A DNA stretch of 13,828 bases from Actinobacteria bacterium 13_2_20CM_68_14 (GCA_001914705.1 MNDB01000095.1:628-14455); one strand, 5' to 3'. Positions 1 through 6,627 are shown, numbered from the stretch's first letter. Notes: generated by a model not told the origin, from the sequence alone. Made by a program: numbers and translations.

Positions 1-1128
1 CTGCGGGTCCAACCGAAGCGGGAGCGCCGGCTCAGCGGCGGCCGCGAGGGCTGCCCGCCTGCCGAAGACCAGGCACTCGAGCATCGAGTTCGAGGCGAGG
101 CGGTTCGCGCCGTGAACGCCGGTGCAGGCGCACTCGCCGGCGGCATAAAGGCCCGGCACTTCAGTCCTCCCATTTAGGTCCGTGACGATCCCGCCCATCG
201 TGTAGTGCGCGGCGGGAGCAACGGGGACCGGTCGCTCTTCGGGCCGATAGCCCGCGCCGGCGAGCCGGCTCATCAACCCGGGGAAGTGCGAGCGGTCGAC
301 CGGGCGAAGATCGAGCAGCGCGACATCCCGTGCGCCGACGGCGCGCGCAACCACGTCCCGGGGCGCAAGCTCGTCCGTGAACCGCTCGCCGTCGTCGTCG
401 ACGAGCAGCGCTCCGGCGCCGCGCAGCGCCTCGCTCAGGAGCAGGCTCGTGCCGGCTAGCGCGGTCGGATGGAACTGAACGAACTCGAGATCTGCAACGG
501 CGGCGCCTGCGCGATAGGCCATGCTGACCCCATCACCGGTCGCGCCTCGAGGGTTCGTTGTCCGCGCCCAGAGCGCGGCAGCACCGCCGGTCGCCAGGAG
601 GACTGCGCGCGCTTTCACCGCGCGCCGATTCGTGACCAGGCCGACGCAACGGCCGCCGGAGACCCAGAGCTCCTGCGCCAACTCGTCCTCGCTGACCTCG
701 ACGAGCGGCTCGGCCAGAACGGCCTCGGCGAGGACGCGGGCGATCCGTTCGCCGGTCGCCGCGCCATCGACGCTGAAGATGCGCGGTCGGGAGTGGCCGC
801 CTTCGAGCCCCCGTTCCTCGTCGAAGCTCACTCCCAGCGCAATTAGGTCGGCGATCCGCGCAGGCGCTTCCTCGGTCAAAGCCTCGACTGCGCTGCGCCG
901 GGAAAGGCCGCGCCCCGCGCGCAGCGTGTCCTCGGCATGGAATTCCGGACTGTCGCCGGATCGAGTCGCGGCCGCGAGGCCGCCCTGGGCGAGATAGCTC
1001 GACGAGGCGCCGATCGGGCCCTTCGAGACGACGAGCACGCGAGCATCGGGGGCTGCCGCAAGCGCGGCGAAGAGGCCGGCGATCCCGCTGCCCACCACGA
1101 CGAGGTCGTAGTTGTGTCCCGAGTCCAC
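1..1128 (-). CDS. nadB: L-aspartate oxidase (partial, C-terminus off the left edge)
   Basis: Flavoprotein that oxidises L-aspartate to iminoaspartate, the first step of de novo NAD synthesis in the cytoplasm. The 376 visible residues begin VDSGHNYDLVVVGSGIAGL, with the FAD-binding GxGxxG at residues 13-18. They continue with SSSYLAQGGLAAA (about 42-54), LLATGGAAALW, EALRGAGALLVDDDGERF, HYTMGGIVTD and GANRLASNSMLECLVFGRRAA, all diagnostic of NadB against the succinate dehydrogenase/fumarate reductase flavoproteins. The family is about 500-550 residues, so the C-terminal helical part lies outside. GTG at 1128 was chosen because the FAD motif then starts at the usual distance; there is only a weak GGAG-like ribosome site upstream. 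It diverges from the NrtR-type regulator, which probably controls it; nadA and nadC are likely neighbours off-window. Confidence 0.95.
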   Translation of the reverse strand, partial: MDSGHNYDLVVVGSGIAGLFAALAAAPDARVLVVSKGPIGASSSYLAQGGLAAATRSGDSPEFHAEDTLRAGRGLSRRSAVEALTEEAPARIADLIALGVSFDEERGLEGGHSRPRIFSVDGAATGERIARVLAEAVLAEPLVEVSEDELAQELWVSGGRCVGLVTNRRAVKARAVLLATGGAAALWARTTNPRGATGDGVSMAYRAGAAVADLEFVQFHPTALAGTSLLLSEALRGAGALLVDDDGERFTDELAPRDVVARAVGARDVALLDLRPVDRSHFPGLMSRLAGAGYRPEERPVPVAPAAHYTMGGIVTDLNGRTEVPGLYAAGECACTGVHGANRLASNSMLECLVFGRRAALAAAAEPALPLRLDPQ

Positions 1129-1149
1129 TCTGATCCACTCCGATCCGGT

Positions 1150-1176
1150 AGGTTTTCGCCTCAGAGTTGAAAACCT
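1150..1176. promoter_or_regulatory. Candidate NrtR operator: 8-bp inverted repeat between nadB and nrtR
   Basis: AGGTTTTC (1150-1157) and GAAAACCT (1169-1176) form a perfect inverted repeat whose half-sites are 19 bp apart, about two helical turns. It sits in the 64-bp divergent gap between the nadB start (1128) and the regulator start (1193). A second, shorter pair, GGTAGG (1147-1152) and CCTACC (1186-1191), encloses it. Known NrtR proteins bind palindromes in front of NAD genes and release them on ADP-ribose. That this palindrome is the operator is inference from position and symmetry; promoter boxes here are not clear. Confidence 0.6.
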
Positions 1177-1192
1177 CGGCCCCATCCTACCA

Positions 1193-1903
1193 GTGAGCCC
1201 TTCTCCCAGAGCGAGGGCGGCGCTCCGAGAGCGCCCCACCCACACGTCCCTCGCGGTCGTGCTGCAGATTCGGGATGGCACATTGCAGGCTCTGCTCTGG
1301 AAACGAGCGCGCGAGCCGTTTCTCGGTACCTGGTCACTTCCGGGTGGCTACCTCGAGCCGGGCGAGACGCTCGAGCAGTCGATTCGAAAGCACCTGGCCG
1401 CAAAGGTCGATGTGCGCGAGGTGGCACACCTGGAACAACTCGAGACGCTTAGCGACCCCGATCGCGATCCGCGCGAATGGCAGATCGCGACGGCGTACCT
1501 CGGCCTCGTGCCGACCGGCGTCGATCCAGAGCTCCCCGCAGACACGGCCTGGCATCCCGTCTCGGCGTTGCCCGAGCTGGCATTCGACCATCGCGAGATC
1601 ACGCTTGCCGGGCGTGAACGGCTCCGTGCGAAGCTCTCGTACACGAACATCGGCTTCGCGCTTGCGCCTGCGCAGTTCACGATCTCGGAACTGCGGGACC
1701 TTTACGCTGCCGCCCTCGGGCACGATGTCTCGGCGACGAACCTGCAGCGCGTCCTGCTGCGGCGCGGCGTGATCGAGGCAACGGGCGAACGCCGCGCCCC
1801 AGGCCGCGGCGGCGGCCGCCCGGCCGCGGTGTTTCGCTTCCACTCGCCGCGCCTCGAGGTCACGGACGAGTTCGCGGTGCTCCGGCCGCCTTCGAACAAG
1901 TAA
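1193..1903 (+). CDS. nrtR: NrtR-type transcriptional regulator of NAD metabolism (Nudix-like domain plus winged helix)
   Basis: Predicted repressor of 236 residues. Residues about 18-150 form a Nudix fold (THTSLAVVLQIRDG, then FLGTWSLPGGYLEPGE). Residues about 150-225 form the C-terminal winged helix of this family (SYTNIGFALAPAQFTISELRDLY, then NLQRVLLRRGVI and a basic GRGGGRP wing). The Nudix box at about 52-74 is degenerate: the canonical REuxEE reads KHLAAK, so hydrolysis is unlikely and ligand sensing (ADP-ribose in characterised NrtR) is more likely. It diverges from nadB, the expected target. An in-frame TTG at 1112 would overlap nadB and place the inverted repeat inside the gene, so GTG 1193 is preferred. 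No Shine-Dalgarno is visible there, so a leaderless transcript is possible. An ADP-ribose pyrophosphatase is the less likely alternative. Confidence 0.82.
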   Translation: MSPSPRARAALRERPTHTSLAVVLQIRDGTLQALLWKRAREPFLGTWSLPGGYLEPGETLEQSIRKHLAAKVDVREVAHLEQLETLSDPDRDPREWQIATAYLGLVPTGVDPELPADTAWHPVSALPELAFDHREITLAGRERLRAKLSYTNIGFALAPAQFTISELRDLYAAALGHDVSATNLQRVLLRRGVIEATGERRAPGRGGGRPAAVFRFHSPRLEVTDEFAVLRPPSNK

Positions 1904-1977
1904 CAGACTGTTACTAAGTCGTCGCGCCCGCGGAAGCGCTCCCCAGCGCCATATCCAAGTAACGGACTGTTACAAGG
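1897..1977. repeat. Pair of near-identical palindromic operator-like sites
   Basis: AGTAACAGACTGTTACT (1899-1915) is a perfect palindrome around one central base and contains the nrtR stop codon. A second copy, AAGTAACGGACTGTTAC (1957-1973), lies 58 bp downstream. Over a 22-bp window (1897-1918 against 1956-1977) the two match at 19 positions. The second ends 20 bp before a TTGACC -35 box. Size and symmetry fit binding sites of a dimeric repressor such as TetR-like proteins; the regulator is not identifiable here. Confidence 0.55.
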
Positions 1978-1993
1978 GTTTGGTTTGGAGCGG

Positions 1994-2022
1994 TTGACCC
2001 CGCCGGCCGCGTTCCGTAGGGT
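1994..2022 (+). promoter_or_regulatory. Predicted sigma-70-type promoter for the leader peptide and rsgA
   Basis: TTGACC (1994-1999) is separated by exactly 17 bp from TAGGGT (2017-2022). It is the best promoter-like pair in this gap, lies just after the second palindrome and 30 bp before the leader peptide start. The -10 box is only a moderate match. Confidence 0.5.
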
Positions 2023-2052
2023 GAGGCGGAACCGCGACCGAGGAGGTGCCTG

Positions 2053-2103
2053 ATGAAAAAAGAGCTGTTCGTCTCCGCTGGTCGCGTGGCGTTCCTCTCG
2101 TAG
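2053..2103 (+). CDS. 16-residue leader peptide upstream of rsgA
   Basis: Short reading frame MKKELFVSAGRVAFLS followed by TAG. Its ribosome site AGGAGGTG (2041-2048) is nearly perfect, with the GGAGG core 6 nt from ATG; it is far better than that of most genes in the window. It lies between a promoter-like pair and the rsgA start, the classic place for a regulatory leader. After its stop codon, two mutually exclusive pairings are possible (see the hairpin entry at 2133). The function could be attenuation or translational coupling that senses ribosome state, which would suit a ribosome-assembly GTPase; that is inference. No peptide family is recognised, and a chance short ORF cannot be excluded without comparison. 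Confidence 0.5.
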   Translation: MKKELFVSAGRVAFLS

Positions 2104-2176
2104 CAGCGCTTAGCACCGGCTGACGTCTGCAGGCGGGCCGCTGCGCGGTCCCGCAACCGCTTTCTCCAGAGAGGAG
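2103..2176 (+). promoter_or_regulatory. Leader RNA hairpins before rsgA
   Basis: GCGGGCCGC (2133-2141) pairs with GCGGTCCCGC (2145-2154) with one bulged T and a TGC loop. The right arm CGCTGC (2139-2144) could instead pair with GCAGCG (2103-2108), which overlaps the last base of the leader stop codon, so the two structures exclude each other. Further on, CTCC (2164-2167) can pair with GGAG (2173-2176) in the rsgA ribosome site. There is no T-run, so control by translation initiation is more likely than transcription termination. Confidence 0.4.
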
Positions 2177-2183
2177 CATCGAG

Positions 2184-3181
2184 TTGAGCGAAGCGCTCAT
2201 GCGACTCGGGTGGACGCCCGAGCGCGAGACAGAGTTCGAGCAGTACCACGAGGACGCGCTGAGACCGGCGCGCGTCGCGGTCGAGCACCGCAGCGCTTAC
2301 GTCCTCTACGGCGAGCAGGGCGAGTTCCGCGCCGAGCTGGCGGGGCGGCTTAGGCATGAGGAGATCTGGCCCGCGGTCGGCGACTGGGTCGCGGTCCGCG
2401 GCTCGCGGCGAAGGAGCAGGTGCTCGCCGCGAACGCGGAGACCGTCTTCGTGACCACGGCTCTGACCCCCGCGGACTTCAAGCCCCGCCGACTGGAGCGC
2501 TACCTGGCGACCGCCTGGGAGAGCGGCGCCCAGCCCGCGATCGTGCTGACGAAGACCGATCTTTGCGAGGACGTCGAGGCCGCGGTGCTCGAGGTCGAAG
2601 CGGTCGCCTTCGGCGTACCAATCCACACCGTCAACGGCCTCACGGGCGATGGCGTCGAGGAGCTTTCGCCTTACCTGGCCGGAGATCGCACGGTCGCGCT
2701 GCTTGGCTCATCCGGGGTCGGCAAGTCGACGATCGTGAACCACCTCGCGGGCGGCACCGTAATGCCCGTTGCTGAGATCGGAATCGACGGACGGGGTCGT
2801 CACACGACGCGCCATCGCGAGCTGCTGCCGCTGCCCGGGGGCGGGCTCGTGCTCGATACGCCGGGCCTCCGCGAGCTCCAGCTCTGGGATGTCTCGCAGG
2901 GTCTCGAGCAGACCTTCGAGGACGTGGCCGCACTTGCCTTGACCTGCCGCTTCGGCGACTGCGCGCACGAGAGCGAGCCCGGCTGCGCGGTCCGCGAGGC
3001 GCTTCGGAGCGGGGCTTTGCCACGTGAGCGCTTCGACAGCTGGCGCAAGCTTCAGCGCGAACTGGGCCGGCTAGAGCGGCGCCTCGACGCCCGTGCCCGC
3101 TCGGAGCACTCGCAGCAGATCCGGAAGGAGGCCCGGCAGCGCCGGCGGACGCAGCGCTCGCCCCGAGGCCGCGCGCGCTAG
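2184..3181 (+). pseudogene. rsgA: Ribosome small-subunit-dependent GTPase RsgA, disrupted by frameshift and deletion
   Basis: RsgA is a circularly permuted GTPase that checks late 30S maturation. The first frame (2184-2453, TTG start after GAGAGGAG) gives the N-terminal OB-fold through WPAVGDWVAVR. The remainder is in another frame, open from about 2402 to the TAG at 3181: KEQVLAANAETVFVTTAL, PRRLERYLA, G4 TKTD, G1 GSSGVGKST, switch GRHTTRH, G3 DTPGLRE, then the zinc-binding stretch TCRFGDCAHESEPGC and a basic C-terminal tail. The break is at about 2398-2415. Compared with family members, roughly 25 residues normally between GDWVAVR and LAAN are missing, including the last OB strand, so this is a deletion as well as a frame change. 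An internal GTG at 2420 preceded by AAGGAG could yield a free GTPase/zinc-finger fragment. It converges on the Rieske gene with a 3-bp gap. Confidence 0.85.
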
Positions 3182-3184
3182 GAG

Positions 3185-4225
3185 CTAGGAAAGGGCGCCC
3201 TCAACCCGCTGCTGGAAGTCGATGATCAGCCGCTCGCTCTCCGGCAGAAGGCGCCCGCGTTCGATCAGACCAGTCTCGACCCCGCGCTGGACGTTCTCGA
3301 CCAGCACCTTGTCCTCGGCTCCGACCTGACCGTCGAACTCGAGCAGTTCGCCGATCCACTCCCCGTCGGCCTCTGGGCCGAAGAAGTAGTCGAGGAACCG
3401 CTCCGTTCGTGCCGCCCCCGCCGGCAGAACCGGCCCGATCGAGAGGTTCGTCCGACCCGGAAAGATGTTGATCATCGTGTTCGGCCAGAGGAAGTGAAAC
3501 TGGCTGCGCGCCACCTCTCCCTCGCTGGCAAGGCCGCCGCCGTTCTCGCGCACGGGGCCGAACTGGCTCGAGAAGGCCTCGCCGGGAACGAGCTGGTAGG
3601 CGTCGGGTGAGACGTCGACCAGGGCGCTGAAAGCCGGGTGGGCGACGGCGCAGTGGTAGCACTCGAGGAAGTTCTCGGCGACGAGCTTCCAGTTCGCCTC
3701 GACGGCCGACTCTGCACGACCGTGGTGCCGCAGCTCGTTGACGTCGACGCCGGCGTCCGCGACGAGCTGAGGCAGGCCCGCGAGGACGTCGTCAAGCAGC
3801 GCGGCTTCCGGGTCCGGGTTGGCGAAGAGAAACGGACCCCAGGCACCCACCGCCGCCGGCCGCAGCGAAATGCCCTCGCAGTCGAACCCAGGCTCACGAC
3901 CCGAGCGCGGCGCCGCCTTGAGCGCGCCGTCGAGCCCGTAGGTCCACGCGTGGTACGGGCATTGGAGCGTCTCGCGGGCGGCCGCTCCGGTTGCGAGCAC
4001 GGAGCCGCGATGGCGGCAGACGTTCAGGAAGGCGCGCAACTGCCCTTCGCGGTCGCGCGTGACGACGATCGGGATGTCGCCGACGCGAGCCGCGAGGTAC
4101 CCGGCACCGTCGCCCAGCTCGCCGAGATGGCCGACGTACTGCCAGGCCCGCGCGAAGATTCGCTCGCGTTCACGCGCGGTCAGCTCGGGATCGGAATAGG
4201 CCCACCACGCGAGCGCCTCGGGCAT
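3185..4225 (-). CDS. Rieske non-haem iron oxygenase, alpha subunit (carnitine/choline/betaine oxygenase-like)
   Basis: Oxygenase component of 346 residues, a usual length for this group. The Rieske [2Fe-2S] site is C70-x-H72 and C89-x2-H92 (NVCRHRG and LQCPYHAW). The catalytic iron site reads NFLECYHCAVAHP, giving H191 and H196; D305 in GAEDKVLVENVQRG is the probable third ligand. The residue three before H191 is Glu188 rather than the Asp that bridges the centres in naphthalene-type dioxygenases. Glu here is known for carnitine monooxygenase CntA and relatives, so demethylation or cleavage of a quaternary amine is a reasonable guess, but the substrate cannot be read from sequence. No reductase or ferredoxin gene is adjacent. 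ATG 4225 gives the normal N-terminus (WWAYSDPELTARERERIFARAW); the ribosome site is weak. Confidence 0.88.
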   Translation of the reverse strand: MPEALAWWAYSDPELTARERERIFARAWQYVGHLGELGDGAGYLAARVGDIPIVVTRDREGQLRAFLNVCRHRGSVLATGAAARETLQCPYHAWTYGLDGALKAAPRSGREPGFDCEGISLRPAAVGAWGPFLFANPDPEAALLDDVLAGLPQLVADAGVDVNELRHHGRAESAVEANWKLVAENFLECYHCAVAHPAFSALVDVSPDAYQLVPGEAFSSQFGPVRENGGGLASEGEVARSQFHFLWPNTMINIFPGRTNLSIGPVLPAGAARTERFLDYFFGPEADGEWIGELLEFDGQVGAEDKVLVENVQRGVETGLIERGRLLPESERLIIDFQQRVEGALS

Positions 4226-4459
4226 GCGGACAGCTTATGCCGCTACCTGGCGAGCGCTGGGACCCTGTGTTTTACACCTCTGAACGAGCGCTTGGCTCGG
4301 AGAGCGGTTAGCGGCCCGCTCTCCGGCCTCCGGACCACACCGCGAGCGCATGAGACCAGCCGAGCGGCTCTGGTTAACTGGGGACCTACTTCCAGAGAGG
4401 GTCTTCTCTCGAGTCGAACCGCTCGGCTTGGCGCGAGGATACTCCCTCACACCTCGTCG
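4226..4459. other. Non-coding junction with strong self-complementary segments
   Basis: No supported gene. It holds a 17-bp repeat (4264-4280), a perfect 10-bp stem with an 8-nt loop (4298-4307 with 4316-4325), and a second 10-bp stem, AGCCGAGCGG (4358-4367) with CCGCTCGGCT (4419-4428). The second stem encloses CTCTGG (4368-4373) pairing with CCAGAG (4392-4397), with an alternative GAGAG (4395-4399)/CTCTC (4406-4410). This could be a structured RNA or recombination-associated inverted repeats next to the integrase. The short GGTTCGACTC read on the minus strand resembles a tRNA T-loop, but the flanking bases do not make the arm. Confidence 0.45.
4264..4280 (+). repeat. Left 17-bp direct repeat (candidate attachment-site core)
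   Basis: CCTGTGTTTTACACCTC; the copy at 8408-8424 differs only at the fifth base. It lies beyond the 3' end of the integrase remnant, where an att site is expected. It also contains GTGTTTTACAC, itself a small palindrome, 39 bp upstream of the Rieske start, so an operator role is the alternative. Confidence 0.45.
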
Positions 4460-5444
4460 TCAAGGCGACGCCTCGTCGGGCGGCATGACATGGCTATAGA
4501 CGTCCAACGTCATGCTCTTCTTCGAGTGCCCCAGCTGCGCCGCCAGCTCGGTGACCGGGACGCCCTCGCCGATCTTGACCGAGGCGTAGCGGTGCCGCAG
4601 GTCGTGCGGCGAGAAGTGCGGGATACCGGCCGCTCAGCAGGCCCGCGTCATCAGGCTCGAGGCGCCGCCGGGCGTGAAGCCCGGGAAGACGCGCCGCTCC
4701 GGGGTGCGGTCGTCGGGCGGGCAGGTGGCCTGGATCTCGGCCATCAGCCAGGCGGGCACTGCCACCCAGCGGCGGCCCGCGGCCGTCTTGCCCCGACGGA
4801 TGCGAAAGCGGCTGCCGGCGACGTCGACGTCCCGCCACTCGAGCTCGGCGAGTTCACCGACCCGCATCCCGGTCTGCTCGAGTACCCGCAGCGGAAGACG
4901 CCGACGCTGCGGGACGTCGGCGAGGATGCCTCGACCTGCTCGCCGCTCGGCGGCTCGATCTCCGGGCTCTCGACTCGCGGCAACTTGACGCGCTTGTCGC
5001 GGGCTGGGTTCGGCTCGACCTCGGCGAAGTCGAGAACCTGGCGCAGGGGGACGATGTAACGGCCGAGACTAGAGGGCGCCAGATCGCTGTTGGCGCCGAG
5101 CCCTCCTGGACGTCGGCGGGGCTGATCGTCTCCGGGTCGCGGTCGCCGAAGGTCGGCAGGATGCGCAGCAGGTGCGCCTTGTAGCTCCCAGCCGTACCGG
5201 CGGAGACGTCGACGCGGCTCGCCTCAAAGGCAGCAGCCCACTCCGCGAACCTGCGCCGCGTAGAAAGTGCTGAGAGCGCCACTAAGGCCTCGGCAGGGTT
5301 CCGCCCGGCCGCGAGCTCACCGGCGATAACGTTCTTGCGCTGCGTCGCCTCGCGGGTCTTGAACGAGCCGCCGTGCATGACCGGGTAGGCCCGGCCGCCG
5401 AGCCGGTAGCGAACGACGAAGCTCGCCTTGCGGGCGAGCCACAC
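4460..5444 (-). pseudogene. Tyrosine recombinase/integrase, inactivated
   Basis: A site-specific integrase spread over three reading frames. The N-terminal arm-binding part (FVVRYRLGGRAYPVMHGGSF) and core-binding domain (to ETISPADVQE) read from GTG 5444. A frame change near 5095-5102 leads to SDLAPSSLGRYIVPLRQVL through SGEQVEA. A second, near 4926-4931, leads to LADVPQRRRLPLRVLEQTGM. The catalytic set is still readable: Arg in GMRVGELAELEW, Lys in RIRRGKTAAGRRW, HDLRHRYAS, LGHSKKSMT and Tyr in LDVYSHVM. A TGA at 4634-4636 interrupts before HDLRHR, probably from a CGA arginine codon. Each frameshift is explained by loss of one base. The protein cannot be made intact, so the element could move only with help in trans. 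Confidence 0.88.
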
Positions 5445-5543
5445 TCAAGGCAACCGGGAGCGCCGGTCTGCTCCGAGCGTTGCCGGAATCGGCGCAAGCG
5501 CGAGCAGCGGCGACGGGCGAAGGACGCAGCTCGGCAGATAGAC

Positions 5544-5573
5544 GAAGGGGCGCCTGTCAAAAGGCGCCCCTTC
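5544..5573 (-). terminator. Hairpin terminator after the six-cysteine secreted protein gene
   Basis: A perfect 12-bp stem, GAAGGGGCGCCT (5544-5555) with AGGCGCCCCTTC (5562-5573), and a 6-nt loop. It lies 26 bp past the stop of the minus-strand gene at 5600. The following T content on the minus strand is low, so it may act as a weak terminator or an mRNA 3' end stabiliser; it may also block the opposite strand. Confidence 0.65.
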
Positions 5574-5599
5574 GGTCGATAGATCGCTCGCTTGGCCCG

Positions 5600-6079
5600 C
5601 TACTGCCTCACCATGATCGGGCCGCTGCAGACAGGCCCCGCGTCGGTGACCGTTGCACCACCGACGGTCAACGAGATGGCGCTGTAGCAGGCGCTTACCA
5701 GGAACAGCGTCTGACCCCCCGGGCAGGTGAAGGTTCCCGGCCCGGCCGGATCGACGGGGATGTCCCCCTGCGCACGCCCGTTGTGGACGGGGATCGTCAC
5801 CTGTGTGCCGGTTTCCCCTTTCGAGGTGTGCTTGTTGCCGGCAGCCGGGTTCTTGCCGCCGTTGTTGATGCACTGGTAGTCGGCCGTTGAGCTTGCCGTA
5901 CAGCTCCCTTGCGTCGACGACACGTTGCCAAGCCCGGAGACGTCGAACGAACAGCTGAGCTGACCCTGGTTGTTGACACTGAACGACTGGCTCTTGAAGT
6001 TCGCGGCCGCCGAGGCGGTCGTTGCCCCGAATGCGAGCAAACCCGTTACTGCAATTGCCAAGATCACGAAACGCCGCAT
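5600..6079 (-). CDS. Small secreted protein with six cysteines, unknown family
   Basis: 159 residues with a clear Sec signal peptide (MRRFVILAIAVTGLLAFGA, cleavage likely after TASA at about 24). The mature part is rich in Ser, Thr, Gly and Asn and looks like an all-beta extracellular domain. Cysteines at 43, 60, 70, 119, 131 and 151 could make three disulfides. No catalytic motif or cell-wall anchor is seen and I do not recognise the family. The start is well supported by AAGGAGGG just before ATG 6079. Intact despite lying among broken genes, with its own hairpin terminator; likely cargo of the element or a resident gene trapped within it. Confidence 0.8.
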   Translation of the reverse strand: MRRFVILAIAVTGLLAFGATTASAAANFKSQSFSVNNQGQLSCSFDVSGLGNVSSTQGSCTASSTADYQCINNGGKNPAAGNKHTSKGETGTQVTIPVHNGRAQGDIPVDPAGPGTFTCPGGQTLFLVSACYSAISLTVGGATVTDAGPVCSGPIMVRQ

Positions 6080-6627
6080 ATTCCCTCCTTAGGGATCAAG
6101 CGTTTCTTCAGGCGCAATCAGTTGCGCCTCCCTGTCGTCGGGGCTCACCCTCGTGGGTGAACTTCGTCGACAGAAACGATTCAGCGCCAAGGGCGCCGAG
6201 TAGACTCAGGCGCTAGGCACCACCTCCCCTCTCTCGTCGTCTTCAGGGGCGTCGGGGAATGCGAGGTCGGTGCAACGGCCCCGCCCCACGCGCAAATCGT
6301 GGGGTGGGGCTTCTGCTTTGCTGCCGCAAAAATCGAGGCTCTCCGAATCAAGTCCGTCCTTTCGCCGGGGGTCGCGCGGACGGCACACCGCAGTACTTGT
6401 GAATTGTCTCCCCGTACGCGTCCGGATTGCAAACACAGAGCCCGCAAAACAGAACCGAAAACCTCGCAAAGAGCGCCCTTTTATCGGCTGCTCGACGCAG
6501 GAAATCAGCCGGGAGAGGCATCTTGTTCGTAGAGTCGGCGGGTCCGCTCGCCAGCCGTTACCTAGACTGGGTTTGCCGTCCGGCCCCAGGAGGAGGAGCG
6601 TCGACCTCGCAGGGCCACCCCCGCACG
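6080..6627. other. Gene-free stretch with leader hairpins and a strong inverted repeat
   Basis: No convincing gene in either direction; the open frames here lack family features and ribosome sites. On the minus strand the leader of the gene at 5600-6079 contains AGGCGCAA (6110-6117) pairing with TTGCGCCT (6122-6129), 30 bp before the start codon. CACCC (6147-6151) can pair with GGGTG (6156-6160). The right half holds the large hairpin at 6278-6310 and then AT-richer DNA without clear promoter boxes. A purine-rich AGGAGGAGGAG (about 6588-6598) may be the old ribosome site of the broken gene that follows. Confidence 0.5.
6278..6318 (+). terminator. Strong GC hairpin followed by a T-rich tail
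   Basis: GCCCCGCCCCACG (6278-6290) pairs along all 13 positions with CGTGGGGTGGGGC (6298-6310), with one G-T wobble and a 7-nt loop, followed by TTCTGCTT. The form is that of a plus-strand intrinsic terminator, but no plus-strand gene lies upstream within the window's readable genes, so what it terminates is unclear. Confidence 0.55.

Noticed and set aside
1914..2357. 147-codon minus-strand open frame
   Set aside because: It runs through the twin palindromes, promoter, leader and the start of rsgA, with no recognisable protein character.
2395..2425. Programmed frameshift in rsgA
   Set aside because: About 25 conserved residues are missing as well, and no slippery run or downstream structure is evident, so a simple frame switch would not give a normal protein.
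4405..4430. tRNA on the minus strand suggested by GGTTCGACTC
   Set aside because: The bases around the putative T-loop do not pair as a 5-bp arm, and no acceptor or anticodon arm fits.
3638..5059. 473-codon open frame on the plus strand
   Set aside because: It is antisense to the Rieske gene and the integrase remnant, reads as low-complexity Arg/Ala/Gly text without domains, and arises from high GC.
6427..6627. Long N-terminal extension of the broken TIDE-family gene
   Set aside because: The residues before VFKRAL lack family character; the ribosome-like AGGAGGAGGAG just upstream suggests the original start was near 6625.
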